NCBI GenBank assembly: GCA_003647095.1
Contig: QMME01000227.1
Span: 1-6,581 of the forward strand
Source of the DNA: Deltaproteobacteria bacterium
GTDB lineage: Bacteria; Myxococcota; B64-G9
Length of the DNA: 6,581 bases
Direction of reading: 5' to 3'
This document shows positions 1 to 6,110 of the stretch, piece by piece; the stretch's first letter is position 1, and each line of letters opens with the position of its first letter. Made by a program: the position numbers and the translations under genes. Below the pieces are notes generated by a model. It was not told the origin of the DNA and made no database searches. It saw only the letters and a program-made list of their open reading frames with translations.

Positions 1-1006
1 CCAGGGAGTAGGGCAGCGAGAAGTTGACGCGGATGGGGCGCAGTTCGTCCGGAGCCAGGGTGGAGCCGAGTCTTTCCATCTGCACCGCCAGCAGGTTGGT
101 GCGCACCACCAGCCTGGACACGTCGGCTGGTTCCAGGGGGCGGCCGTTTTCGCTGGCGAAGGAATCGGCCAGCTCGGCCAGGGCCTCGACGGCGCTGGAC
201 AGGTAGGCGCAGCCCGGGTGGGTCTTGTAGGAAAGGGTATCGCTGACCCAAACCCGGCCCAGGCCTCCCAGCATGCCGGGCAGGAACTGGTGGGCGAAAT
301 GGGTGGCGAACCCCAGGGGATGATCGAGAATGTTCAGCGGACCGCTGAGACCCCAGGAGGCGGCCCGGGCGGCCAGCAGGCCGTCGCGGGCGGGGAAGGA
401 GGCCGACAGCAGCTTGCTGTCCGGGCCCATGAAGCCGGGCCACATGGCCAGGGGCGGCTGGTACAGGGCCAGCGCCAGGGCGTGGGCGGCCGGAACCCGC
501 TCGAGTCGAAGCAGGCAGGCGGCAGCGGCAGCCGAGGCCAGGCAATGGATGTGTGTCCACAGCTGGCCGTTCTGTGGTCCCACGATGACCGCGGCACCAA
601 GCCGGCCGCCCAGCTCGTTGGCCACCACCTGGGCTCGCAGCAGGTCGGCACCGCCCAGGCCGCGTTCCTCGGCGAAGGCCAGCGAGGCCAGCACCGCCGA
701 GTGGCCGGTGTGGCCCATGAACAGGTAATCGTCGTAGTCGAGAGCCATGGAGGCGGCGGCGTTGGCCACTACCGCCACCGTGGGAGAAGTCTTATCGCCG
801 CCGGGAAACACCGTGCTGCGGCCGTTGGCCCGGGTGGAGAGGATGATTTCCCGCAGGGCCCGGGCCGGGCGGGTGGCATGACCGCCGTTGACCGCGGCCA
901 GGGTGGAGAGCAACTGCAGCTTGCACTTGTCGATCACCCGCTGCGGAACCTGCTCCAGTTCCAGCTCCGTCATCCAATCGGCCAGCTTCTCGATGGTGGT
1001 GGCCAC
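1..1006 (-). CDS. MmgE/PrpD family protein (C-terminus beyond window)
   Basis: The window holds the first 335 residues of a protein of the MmgE/PrpD superfamily, which includes 2-methylcitrate dehydratase and cis-aconitate decarboxylase. Visible marks are an N-terminal helical part, the ALDYDDYLF block at residues 88-96 followed by GHTGHS (98-103), Lys198 in a GPDSK segment, and a YKTHPG segment (260-265) with Lys261. In characterised members, Asp, His and Lys residues in such blocks line the active site. Family members are usually about 450-480 residues, so roughly a quarter is missing past the left edge. The start is the GTG at 1006: GGGAG lies 6 nt upstream, and an in-frame TGA at 1012-1010 excludes any earlier start. 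The gene begins 14 nt after the cyclase stop and is probably co-transcribed with it. The substrate cannot be told from sequence; members range from 2-methylcitrate or aconitate enzymes to uncharacterised dehydratases. Confidence 0.93.
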   Translation of the reverse strand, partial: MATTIEKLADWMTELELEQVPQRVIDKCKLQLLSTLAAVNGGHATRPARALREIILSTRANGRSTVFPGGDKTSPTVAVVANAAASMALDYDDYLFMGHTGHSAVLASLAFAEERGLGGADLLRAQVVANELGGRLGAAVIVGPQNGQLWTHIHCLASAAAAACLLRLERVPAAHALALALYQPPLAMWPGFMGPDSKLLSASFPARDGLLAARAASWGLSGPLNILDHPLGFATHFAHQFLPGMLGGLGRVWVSDTLSYKTHPGCAYLSSAVEALAELADSFASENGRPLEPADVSRLVVRTNLLAVQMERLGSTLAPDELRPIRVNFSLPYSL

Positions 1007-1020
1007 GGCTCACTCCCGCT

Positions 1021-1662
1021 TCACTGCCCGTCCGCACCTGTGCCGGCCAGCCGAAAGGCGGCCCGGGCGCCCGGGGGCACGTAGTCTATGGGTTCGCAGC
1101 GCCAGCGTTTGTCTCCGGCAAGTTGCTGGCGCACGTTGTCGGTGAGCAGGATCTCCCAGGGCCCGGCGGTGTCCTCTCCGAGCTTGCTGGCGGCGTTGAC
1201 CTCGGCCCCGAAGACGTCGTCGTCGCCGATACGCAGCACGTCGCCGTAGCCGATCCCCAGGCAAAGCTCGATCTGTTCGTTGGCGGGCTTGCCCTGGTTG
1301 TACTGCTTGAGCCGGACCTGCATGTCGACGGCGCAGCAAACCGCCTTCTCGGCGTCGCGGAAGATGACCAGCATGCTGTCGCCCTCGGTCTTGAGCAGGA
1401 TACCGTCGAATTCCTCGATGCAGGGCACCAGCACCCGCTGGGACTCGAAGATGGTCTGCAGGAAGTGCACCACGCCATACTCGGCCACCTGCCGGGAGAA
1501 GCCGGCCAGGTCGGTGAACATGACCGCCCAGCGTTCTCCGAACAGCGCCCAGATGCGTTTGTCGATGTTTTCCTTGTCGGCACCTGGCTTGAGCCGCTCG
1601 GCTATCAGGCTCTCGAGCCGGTCCAGCGAGGCATGGGTTCTTACCCGGTAGATGTAGGGCAT
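1021..1662 (-). CDS. class III adenylate/guanylate cyclase, single catalytic domain
   Basis: A 213-residue soluble protein that is almost entirely one class III cyclase catalytic domain, expected to work as a homodimer making a cyclic nucleotide. Against mammalian adenylyl cyclase, Asp51 in FTDLAGFS and Asp95 in KTEGD match the two metal-binding aspartates. Lys91 and Asp149 (DVFG) match the base-selecting Lys/Asp pair typical of ATP-using enzymes, and Asn156 matches the ribose-contacting Asn. The residue four after Asn156, normally the Arg that stabilises the transition state, is Lys160 (NAASKL). I see no membrane segment, receiver, GAF or HAMP domain; about 45 residues precede the domain. 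The ATG at 1662 follows a strong AGGGAGGA (1674-1667). The gene is followed 14 nt later by the MmgE/PrpD gene. An adenylate cyclase is favoured over guanylate, but activity is unproven because of Lys160. Confidence 0.93.
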   Translation of the reverse strand: MPYIYRVRTHASLDRLESLIAERLKPGADKENIDKRIWALFGERWAVMFTDLAGFSRQVAEYGVVHFLQTIFESQRVLVPCIEEFDGILLKTEGDSMLVIFRDAEKAVCCAVDMQVRLKQYNQGKPANEQIELCLGIGYGDVLRIGDDDVFGAEVNAASKLGEDTAGPWEILLTDNVRQQLAGDKRWRCEPIDYVPPGARAAFRLAGTGADGQ

Positions 1663-1712
1663 TTCATCCTCCCTGCTGGCAGCAGATGAAACCTGTCACA
1701 GTCCTGGCAGCC

Positions 1713-1742
1713 AGCATACCCCTTCCCCCGGCTGCGGGGCAA
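1713..1742 (-). promoter_or_regulatory. candidate sigma70-like promoter of the cyclase-MmgE/PrpD unit
   Basis: On the minus strand, TTGCCC (1742-1737) and TATGCT (1718-1713) are separated by 18 nt; each matches four of six consensus bases. Transcription would start near 1706, leaving a leader of about 44 nt before the cyclase ATG at 1662. This is a pattern match only, in a GC-rich stretch that can also fold (CCCCG 1726-1730 with CGGGG 1735-1739). Confidence 0.35.
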
Positions 1743-1745
1743 GCC

Positions 1746-1822
1746 GGGCCTGTCCCCGCTCTGTTTTTTTGTATCTGCCTGTTTCTACTTTCTATTTTGC
1801 GGGCCTGTCCCCGTTGTTTTCC
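1746..1822. repeat. paired TGTCCCCG repeat, first pair (cores 55 nt apart)
   Basis: GGGCCTGTCCCCG occurs at 1746-1758 and again at 1801-1813 in the same orientation, exactly 55 nt apart. The first copy is followed by CTCTG and a T-run, the second by TTGTTTTCC. The 47-nt spacer is T-rich and ends in GCGGGCC. A second pair with the same spacing lies at 6111-6200. The right-hand copy is inside the 3' end of the L,D-transpeptidase gene. The element family is not identified. Confidence 0.8.
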
Positions 1823-2748
1823 TGAAAGTGATATGTGCCGTCGCGGCCGATGCGCACGGGAGCGGGACGATGGTGGTGCTCGAAGTACAGGTATCCGGGG
1901 CGCAGTTCGCGCCAGAACTCGACCAGTTCGGGCCGGTGCCGGTAGGTCTTTTCCAGCCAGCTCATGCCCGCGTCGTCGAGCCGGGTGGGGAAGATGTGCA
2001 CCAGCGGCCGCCGGCCGTAGCGCCAGTGGCTGTCGAGAGCGATGAGGTACAGTTCCTCGATCCAGCGGTCGGTGAGGGGGAGGCAGCCGATGGTGACGCA
2101 GGAGCCGTGGATGAAGATATCGCCGCCGGGATGGCGGCCGCCGCGGATGCGGTCCGAGCGGTTGGGGTAATCGACCTTCATGGACAGCAGGAACTGGGAG
2201 TGGGGGTTGAACCAGGTAATCCGGTAGAAGCCCTCGGGAACCTGGCCGTCGCCGCGCCGGCGCTTGGGACCCAGCTCACCCGAGCGCATGCAAATGGTAT
2301 AGTCCTTGAGGTGGACATAGGGCCGACCCCGGGCCGGCTGCACCCACAGCTCGAGCACCCCGTCGTTCTTGAAGGCCCGCAGCAGCACCTGGCGGGGAGG
2401 GTAGTCGAGAGCGGCCTTGGCGAACAGGAGGCGGATGTCTTCCAGGCGCCGCTGGCGGGCCGCGCGTACCCGGGGCCGGTTCTGCTGGGCCCGGGTAGGG
2501 TGGAAGCGGATACCTTCATGGCGCCGGCCGCGCAGGCAGGAGCTGTGTGGTTGGCGGCTCGGGGCCGCACTCTCGTGCTCACTTCGCTCCGCGCGAGAGC
2601 ACACCCCCTCGCCGCCCGCATCATGGGCAGCGTGGGGGGGAAGCGGGCCGGTGCCCCGGGCACCGCGGTTGCGCCGGCCGTTGTCGGTCGGAGAAAAGAG
2701 CCCTGCCAGCAGGCAGCCGATGATGATGGCGAGGCGGGTGGCAGTCAT
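1792..2748 (-). CDS. YafK-type L,D-transpeptidase (YkuD domain) family protein
   Basis: A 318-residue protein with a hydrophobic N-terminal stretch (about 6-18, signal peptide or anchor), a long Arg-rich linker (about 20-100) and a YkuD-fold catalytic domain (about 120-265). The domain carries VPEGFY (170-175), then IHGSCVTIGCLPLTD (213-227), with His214 and the presumed nucleophile Cys222. This spacing is that of the YafK branch rather than classical SHGC enzymes. Relatives act in the periplasm on peptidoglycan; E. coli YafK (DpaA) releases Braun lipoprotein, but the reaction here cannot be read from sequence. The ATG at 2748 overlaps the symporter stop as ATGA, pointing to translational coupling; a longer frame reaching 2796 lies wholly inside the symporter gene and is unlikely. 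The linker includes a palindrome-like stretch, and the last residues (NNGDRPAK) are encoded by a copy of the 55-nt paired repeat, so both ends of the gene look recently altered. Confidence 0.88.
   Translation of the reverse strand: MTATRLAIIIGCLLAGLFSPTDNGRRNRGARGTGPLPPHAAHDAGGEGVCSRAERSEHESAAPSRQPHSSCLRGRRHEGIRFHPTRAQQNRPRVRAARQRRLEDIRLLFAKAALDYPPRQVLLRAFKNDGVLELWVQPARGRPYVHLKDYTICMRSGELGPKRRRGDGQVPEGFYRITWFNPHSQFLLSMKVDYPNRSDRIRGGRHPGGDIFIHGSCVTIGCLPLTDRWIEELYLIALDSHWRYGRRPLVHIFPTRLDDAGMSWLEKTYRHRPELVEFWRELRPGYLYFEHHHRPAPVRIGRDGTYHFQENNGDRPAK
2570..2602. repeat. imperfect palindrome inside the transpeptidase linker
   Basis: Two overlapping foldings are possible: CTCTCG (2570-2575) with CGAGAG (2594-2599), or GTGCTC (2575-2580) with GAGCAC (2597-2602). 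Read on the minus strand it encodes the odd peptide SRAERSEHES. Such Ser/Arg/Glu-rich translation is typical of repeat DNA carried in frame through a tolerant linker. Confidence 0.5.
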
Positions 2749-4190
2749 TTCTCGATGGGATAGCGCCTGAAGGCGAAGGCCGCCAGCACCAGGCACGCTC
2801 CGGCCACCGGCCCGCAGATGCGAATCCCCAGGCTGTGGGCACGGGAGGCGCCGAAGATCTCGAAGATGATGCCCGCCAGCAACGGTCCCAGCCCGGCGGC
2901 CACCTTCATGATCAGCCCCTCCATGCCGTTATAGACCCCCTCGCGGCGCAGCCCGGTGATTTCTTCGTCGGCGTCGATGACGTCGGCCAGCAGCGGCCGG
3001 GTCACCACCAGGGCGATGGCCACCGGCACCGCCGCCAGGGCGAACAGCAGCAGGGCCTGCCCGAGCGGGGTAAGCACCGGCACCAGGCCGATGAGCGACA
3101 TGCCCCCCAGCACCCCGCCCAGCAGAAACAGCGCCACCACGAACAGCTTCTTCTTGCCCAGGCGCGCTGCCAGGGCCGATACGGGGACAAACAGCAGCAT
3201 GGCCCCTACCAGCACCACCATCATCAGGTAGCCGGCGGCCTGCTCGAAGTCGGGCAGGCCACGGTCGTTCACCACGCCGGGCAGCAGCGCCAGGATGTCG
3301 AGATCCCCGGCCGACGGCTCGACGGCGCCGATGATCTTGGTGGCCACGAAGGGGGTGAGCGTCAGGGTGATCATGATGGCGGTGCGGTAGAAGAACACCC
3401 CTACCAGGTAGGGAGGGAAGGCCGGGTTGTGGAAGGTGGAGCGGAACTCGCCCAGCGCCCGGCGCAGCCAGCCGCGACTGTCTCCGGAATCGCTCTCGGG
3501 AGGCTGGTAACGTTCCTTGACGAATGACACCGCCAGCACGGAAAAGGCCAGCACCGCCAGCGCCCCCAGGAAGGCCAGTGCCTGGTATCCGTTGGTGAAG
3601 ATGAGCAGGCCTCCGGCCAGCAGGGCCACGAACACCGGCAGCAGGTTGCCGCCGAGAGTGCCCAGCACGTCGCCGAACACGCTCATCAGCGCCGATAGTT
3701 TCACCCGCTCGTTGTCATAGGGGGTGATCTCGGGCAGCAGGGCCAGGTAAGGGCCCACCACCACGGTGAAGAAGAACCAGAAGCCGAACAGGGCGGCGAA
3801 CAACACCACCTGGTTGGCCAGCGTCGGCGTGGTGTCGGGCGGAGCCCAGACGAAGTAGAAGCTCAGCGCCAGCAACGGCGCGCCCAGCAGCACCCAGGGC
3901 TTGCGCCGGCCCAGGCGGCTGCGGGTGCGGTCGCTGAGGTAACCCACCACCGGGTCGGTGATGCCGTTGAGCGCGTTGCACAGGAACCAGATGATGCTGT
4001 AGGCCGTCACCGGCACCAGCACCAGCTTCTCGCCGGCGGCCGTCTCGCGCCCGTAGTAGTAGTAGGCCAGGAAGGCGAAGGTGGCCGGGGCGTAGCCCAC
4101 TCCGAAGTTGCCCAGCGAGTAAGTGAACTTCTGCCAGGCGCTCAGGGCCCGGCCTCGACTGGGCTGCGTGCTGTTGTCCGCTGCTGTCAA
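2745..4190 (-). CDS. MFS transporter, GPH (glycoside-pentoside-hexuronide:cation symporter) family, MFS_2
   Basis: A 481-residue polytopic inner-membrane protein, the usual length for 12-helix GPH symporters, which import sugars or glycosides with Na+ or H+. Family marks include KFTYSLGNFG (21-30) at the first helix, the DPVVGYLSDRTRSRLGRRKPW block (79-99) after helix 2 with conserved Asp79, PYLALLPEITPYDNER before helix 5, and ADVIDADEEITGLRREG ending near residue 418. An extra loop of about 25 residues (SAGDLDILALLPGVVNDRGL region) lies before a later helix. The start is taken as TTG at 4190, with GGGAG six nt upstream; the frame stays open to 4493, but that would run across the divergent deacetylase gene and add about 100 residues without family character. 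The substrate is unknown. The stop overlaps the start of the L,D-transpeptidase gene. Confidence 0.93.
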   Translation of the reverse strand: MTAADNSTQPSRGRALSAWQKFTYSLGNFGVGYAPATFAFLAYYYYGRETAAGEKLVLVPVTAYSIIWFLCNALNGITDPVVGYLSDRTRSRLGRRKPWVLLGAPLLALSFYFVWAPPDTTPTLANQVVLFAALFGFWFFFTVVVGPYLALLPEITPYDNERVKLSALMSVFGDVLGTLGGNLLPVFVALLAGGLLIFTNGYQALAFLGALAVLAFSVLAVSFVKERYQPPESDSGDSRGWLRRALGEFRSTFHNPAFPPYLVGVFFYRTAIMITLTLTPFVATKIIGAVEPSAGDLDILALLPGVVNDRGLPDFEQAAGYLMMVVLVGAMLLFVPVSALAARLGKKKLFVVALFLLGGVLGGMSLIGLVPVLTPLGQALLLFALAAVPVAIALVVTRPLLADVIDADEEITGLRREGVYNGMEGLIMKVAAGLGPLLAGIIFEIFGASRAHSLGIRICGPVAGACLVLAAFAFRRYPIEK

Positions 4191-4195
4191 GTGCT

Positions 4196-4200
4196 CTCCC
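4196..4200 (-). promoter_or_regulatory. ribosome binding site that fixes the TTG start of the symporter
   Basis: GGGAG on the minus strand (4200-4196) lies 5 nt before TTG at 4190-4188. No ATG or GTG with a comparable site is in frame nearby, and the protein from this TTG begins just ahead of the first membrane helix, as expected for GPH proteins. Confidence 0.7.
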
Positions 4201-4217
4201 GGGTCGGTGGTGATTCC

Positions 4218-4246
4218 GGCATACCATCGAAGGGGCTGGCGAGCAA
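4218..4246 (-). promoter_or_regulatory. candidate promoter of the symporter-transpeptidase unit
   Basis: On the minus strand, TTGCTC (4246-4241), a 17-nt spacer and TATGCC (4223-4218), with TG one base ahead of the -10 box as in extended -10 promoters. Transcription would start near 4211, about 20 nt before the TTG start. The -35 match is weak. The -35 box lies back to back with that of the divergent deacetylase promoter. Confidence 0.4.
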
Positions 4247-4257
4247 GGTTGCCAGCC
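4234..4257. promoter_or_regulatory. operator-like inverted repeat between the divergent promoters
   Basis: GGCTGGC (4234-4240) and GCCAGCC (4251-4257) form a perfect 7-bp inverted repeat with a 10-nt spacer. The spacer and right arm contain both candidate -35 boxes (4241-4246 minus, 4249-4254 plus). One dimeric regulator bound here could control both directions. No regulator gene is adjacent in the window. Confidence 0.45.
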
Positions 4258-4277
4258 AGGTGTGGCTGCAGTAGCAT
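4249..4277 (+). promoter_or_regulatory. candidate promoter of the PIG-L deacetylase gene
   Basis: TTGCCA (4249-4254, five of six consensus bases), a 17-nt spacer and TAGCAT (4272-4277, four of six). The expected transcription start, about 7 nt after the -10 box, falls at or next to the ATG at 4285. This suggests a leaderless or nearly leaderless transcript, in line with the lack of a Shine-Dalgarno sequence. Confidence 0.45.
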
Positions 4278-4284
4278 TCCCGGC

Positions 4285-5181
4285 ATGAGACGTCGCGATT
4301 TCATGAAGACGGCCTTGGCCGCCGGGACGGCCGGGGCCATGGCTTCCTGTCGAACGGTGCCGGTGCGTCCGGACGGTTCACCGGAACCGGTACCCATCGA
4401 TGCCTTCCTGGCCCGGGGAGCGCGGGTGATGTGGTGTGCCGCCCACCCTGACGACGAGTGCTTTTCCGGCGGCATCCTGGCCCGGGCGAGCATCTTCTAC
4501 CGAAACCCCCTGCATCTGGTGGTGCTGACTCGCGGCGAGGGGGGAGAGTGCGGCCTGGCCGGCGGTTGCCACCCGGACCTGGCCACGGTGCGGGCGCGGG
4601 AGATGCAGCGGGCGGCGGAGATCTACCACGCCAGCCTGGAGCACGAGTCTTTCTTCAACGCTCCGCTGCCCGTCTCCAGCTTTCCTCCCCGCCAGGAGAT
4701 CTACCGGCGCTGGCGGGAACACGCCGACCCGGTGCGCCTGGTGGCCCGCAGCATCCGCAGCTTTCGACCCGATCTGTTGATTACCTTTCATCCCGACTGG
4801 GGTGCAACCGGCCACCCGGAACACCAGTTGGCCTCGCGTTGCGCCACCACGGCGGTGCGCCTGGCCGCCGATGCCGCCAGCGACGTCGACGGCCTGCCGG
4901 CCCACCGCGTCGAGCGCACCTACTACATGCTCAACCGGGTGTGGTTGTTCGTGTTGTTGGGCCGGGCCGATCCCGGGCCGGTCACCGAGAGCTTCGACGC
5001 CACTCTGCCGGCCAGCAGGGAAAAGAGCTGTGTCGATTTCATGATCCACGCCACCCACGCCCACCGCACCCAGCACCGCGACATGGGCAGGGTGCGCTCC
5101 AACCGCTGGTTGTTTACCGAGCTCGACTTGCGGCAGGTGGATCCCTTTTCCGAGTTCCACGACCCGGCCGAGCCGGCCTAG
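4285..5181 (+). CDS. PIG-L (LmbE-like) family N-deacetylase with Tat/lipoprotein-like signal
   Basis: A 298-residue zinc-dependent deacetylase of the PIG-L/LmbE/MshB type; relatives remove acetyl groups from GlcNAc-containing molecules. AAHPDDE (52-58) and the HPDWGATGHPEH segment (169-180) are the two family motifs. By analogy with MshB, His54, Asp57 and His180 would bind zinc and Asp56 would be the general base. TRGEGG and the LATVRAREM helix also fit the family. The N-terminus has a twin-arginine motif (RRRDFMK, 2-8), a short hydrophobic run and MASC ending at Cys22, so the protein is probably exported by Tat and perhaps lipidated; most PIG-L proteins are cytoplasmic. The start at 4285 is chosen because it keeps the Tat motif; the frame is open further upstream, but that part is poor and overlaps the symporter gene. 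No Shine-Dalgarno sequence is visible. The substrate is unknown; cell-envelope amino sugars are a guess from location. Confidence 0.92.
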   Translation: MRRRDFMKTALAAGTAGAMASCRTVPVRPDGSPEPVPIDAFLARGARVMWCAAHPDDECFSGGILARASIFYRNPLHLVVLTRGEGGECGLAGGCHPDLATVRAREMQRAAEIYHASLEHESFFNAPLPVSSFPPRQEIYRRWREHADPVRLVARSIRSFRPDLLITFHPDWGATGHPEHQLASRCATTAVRLAADAASDVDGLPAHRVERTYYMLNRVWLFVLLGRADPGPVTESFDATLPASREKSCVDFMIHATHAHRTQHRDMGRVRSNRWLFTELDLRQVDPFSEFHDPAEPA

Positions 5182-6014
5182 CCGCCGTTGGCGTTGCTCA
5201 CCGGCCGGCCCAGTTCCCGCGAGCGGCGGGTGGCCGTCTCCACCGCCTCCATGAGCACCGCCCGCAGGCCGGTGCGTTCCATGGAGTACAGGGCGTTGAT
5301 GGCGGTACCGCCCGGCGAGGTCACCAGGTCCTTGAGGTAGATGGGGTGGCGGCCGGTCTGCTGCACCATGTGGGCGGCGCCCAGCACCGTCTGGGTGGCC
5401 AGCGCGGTGGCGTCGCGGCGGGACAGGCCCATGCGCACCCCGGCATCGCTCAGAGCCTCGATAATGATGAACACGTACATGGGGCCGGTGCCGGAAAGGC
5501 CGGTAACGGCGTCCATGAGACCTTCTTCGATCTCCAGCACGCTGCCGCAGGACTCGAAAAGCCGCCGGGCCAGCTTGACGTCGGCGCGGCGGGCGTGACG
5601 GCCCGGGCAGATGGCGGTGGCCGCCTGGCCCACCTGGGCGGCGATGTTGGGCATGGCGCGCACCACCCGTACCTGGCCGTCCAGCAACTGCTCGATGAGC
5701 GCGGTGGGGTAACCGGCGGCGACGGAAAGCACCAGGCAGCCGGGCTTGAGGCTGCCGCGGATCTCGGCCAGCACCTTGTCGAGGATCTGCGGCTTCACCG
5801 CCAGCAGCAGCACGTCGGCCGCCGCGGCCACCGCCCGGTTGTCACGGGCCGGGCGCAGGCCCAGCTGGTCCTGCAACTCGCCCAGGCGTTGCCGGTTTTT
5901 GTCCCAGGCCAGGATGTCGCGGCCGCGGACCAGGCGGGCCTTTACCAGGCCGGTGAGAAAGGCCGAACCCATGTTGCCGGTGCCGATGCAGCCAACCGTT
6001 TGTCGTCTTGCCAT
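5178..6014 (-). CDS. proC: pyrroline-5-carboxylate reductase
   Basis: A 278-residue cytoplasmic enzyme, normal length for ProC, which reduces pyrroline-5-carboxylate to proline with NAD(P)H in the last step of proline synthesis. The N-terminal Rossmann fold shows GTGNMG (11-16), AVKP (72-75) and RAMPN (119-123). The C-terminal dimerisation domain has SGTGPMY (174-180, usually SGSGPAY) and the P5CR signature around residues 224-246, with DLVTSPGGT. The ATG at 6014 is preceded by GGAGGAGG with 5 nt spacing; the frame extends to 6104, but those 30 extra residues are not family-like. The gene converges on the deacetylase gene: the two stop codons share CTAG at 5178-5181, leaving no room for a terminator between them. 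Confidence 0.97.
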   Translation of the reverse strand: MARRQTVGCIGTGNMGSAFLTGLVKARLVRGRDILAWDKNRQRLGELQDQLGLRPARDNRAVAAAADVLLLAVKPQILDKVLAEIRGSLKPGCLVLSVAAGYPTALIEQLLDGQVRVVRAMPNIAAQVGQAATAICPGRHARRADVKLARRLFESCGSVLEIEEGLMDAVTGLSGTGPMYVFIIIEALSDAGVRMGLSRRDATALATQTVLGAAHMVQQTGRHPIYLKDLVTSPGGTAINALYSMERTGLRAVLMEAVETATRRSRELGRPVSNANGG

Positions 6015-6019
6015 GTCTT

Positions 6020-6027
6020 CCTCCTCC
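6020..6027 (-). promoter_or_regulatory. strong ribosome binding site of proC
   Basis: GGAGGAGG on the minus strand, 5 nt before ATG 6014. It decides the start over the in-frame ATG at 6029 and the longer frame up to 6104, neither of which has such a site. Confidence 0.85.
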
Positions 6028-6034
6028 ATCGGGT

Positions 6035-6060
6035 CGAGCAGGAGTCTAGGCTCCCGCTCG
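6035..6060. promoter_or_regulatory. 10-bp dyad ahead of proC
   Basis: CGAGCAGGAG (6035-6044) and CTCCCGCTCG (6051-6060) pair over 10 positions with one G-T mismatch (G-U wobble in the minus-strand RNA) and a 6-nt loop. It covers the candidate proC -10 box, so it may be an operator; if transcription starts further upstream it would instead form a leader hairpin ending 20 nt before the ATG. It is not followed by a T-run on the minus strand. Confidence 0.5.
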
Positions 6061-6071
6061 GGTTTCGCCAA
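6043..6071 (-). promoter_or_regulatory. candidate proC promoter
   Basis: On the minus strand, TTGGCG (6071-6066), a 17-nt spacer and TAGACT (6048-6043). Transcription would start near 6036, giving a leader of about 22 nt that holds the ribosome binding site. The -35 box matches only three of six consensus bases. Confidence 0.3.
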
Positions 6072-6110
6072 GTTTTTTCTGTGGTTCCATCTCCGGACTC
6101 GCACCTGGCA

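Noticed and set aside
218..1689. Plus-strand open frames at 218-1084 and 1123-1689
   Set aside because: They are antisense to the MmgE/PrpD and cyclase genes; low-complexity translations with no recognisable domain.
1734..1770. GC hairpin (GCGGGG 1734-1739 with CCCCGC 1754-1759) followed by seven T: intrinsic terminator look-alike on the plus strand
   Set aside because: No plus-strand gene lies upstream of it; the genes on both sides are on the minus strand, where the T-run becomes an A-run. The sequence belongs to the paired repeat.
1746..1822. CRISPR-like reading of the paired repeat
   Set aside because: Only two short cores per site, a 47-nt spacer and no cas genes; the architecture does not match an array.
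2440..2740. Frameshift between the signal segment and the catalytic domain of the transpeptidase
   Set aside because: The frame is continuous and the residues just ahead of the domain already look right; the other two minus-strand frames give no better protein.
1828..3527. Plus-strand open frames at 1828-2763 and 2835-3527
   Set aside because: They are antisense to the transpeptidase and symporter genes, which show clear family motifs.
4191..4493. N-terminal extension of the symporter to an ATG at 4493
   Set aside because: It would overlap the deacetylase gene and add about 100 residues before helix 1; the TTG at 4190 has a proper ribosome binding site.
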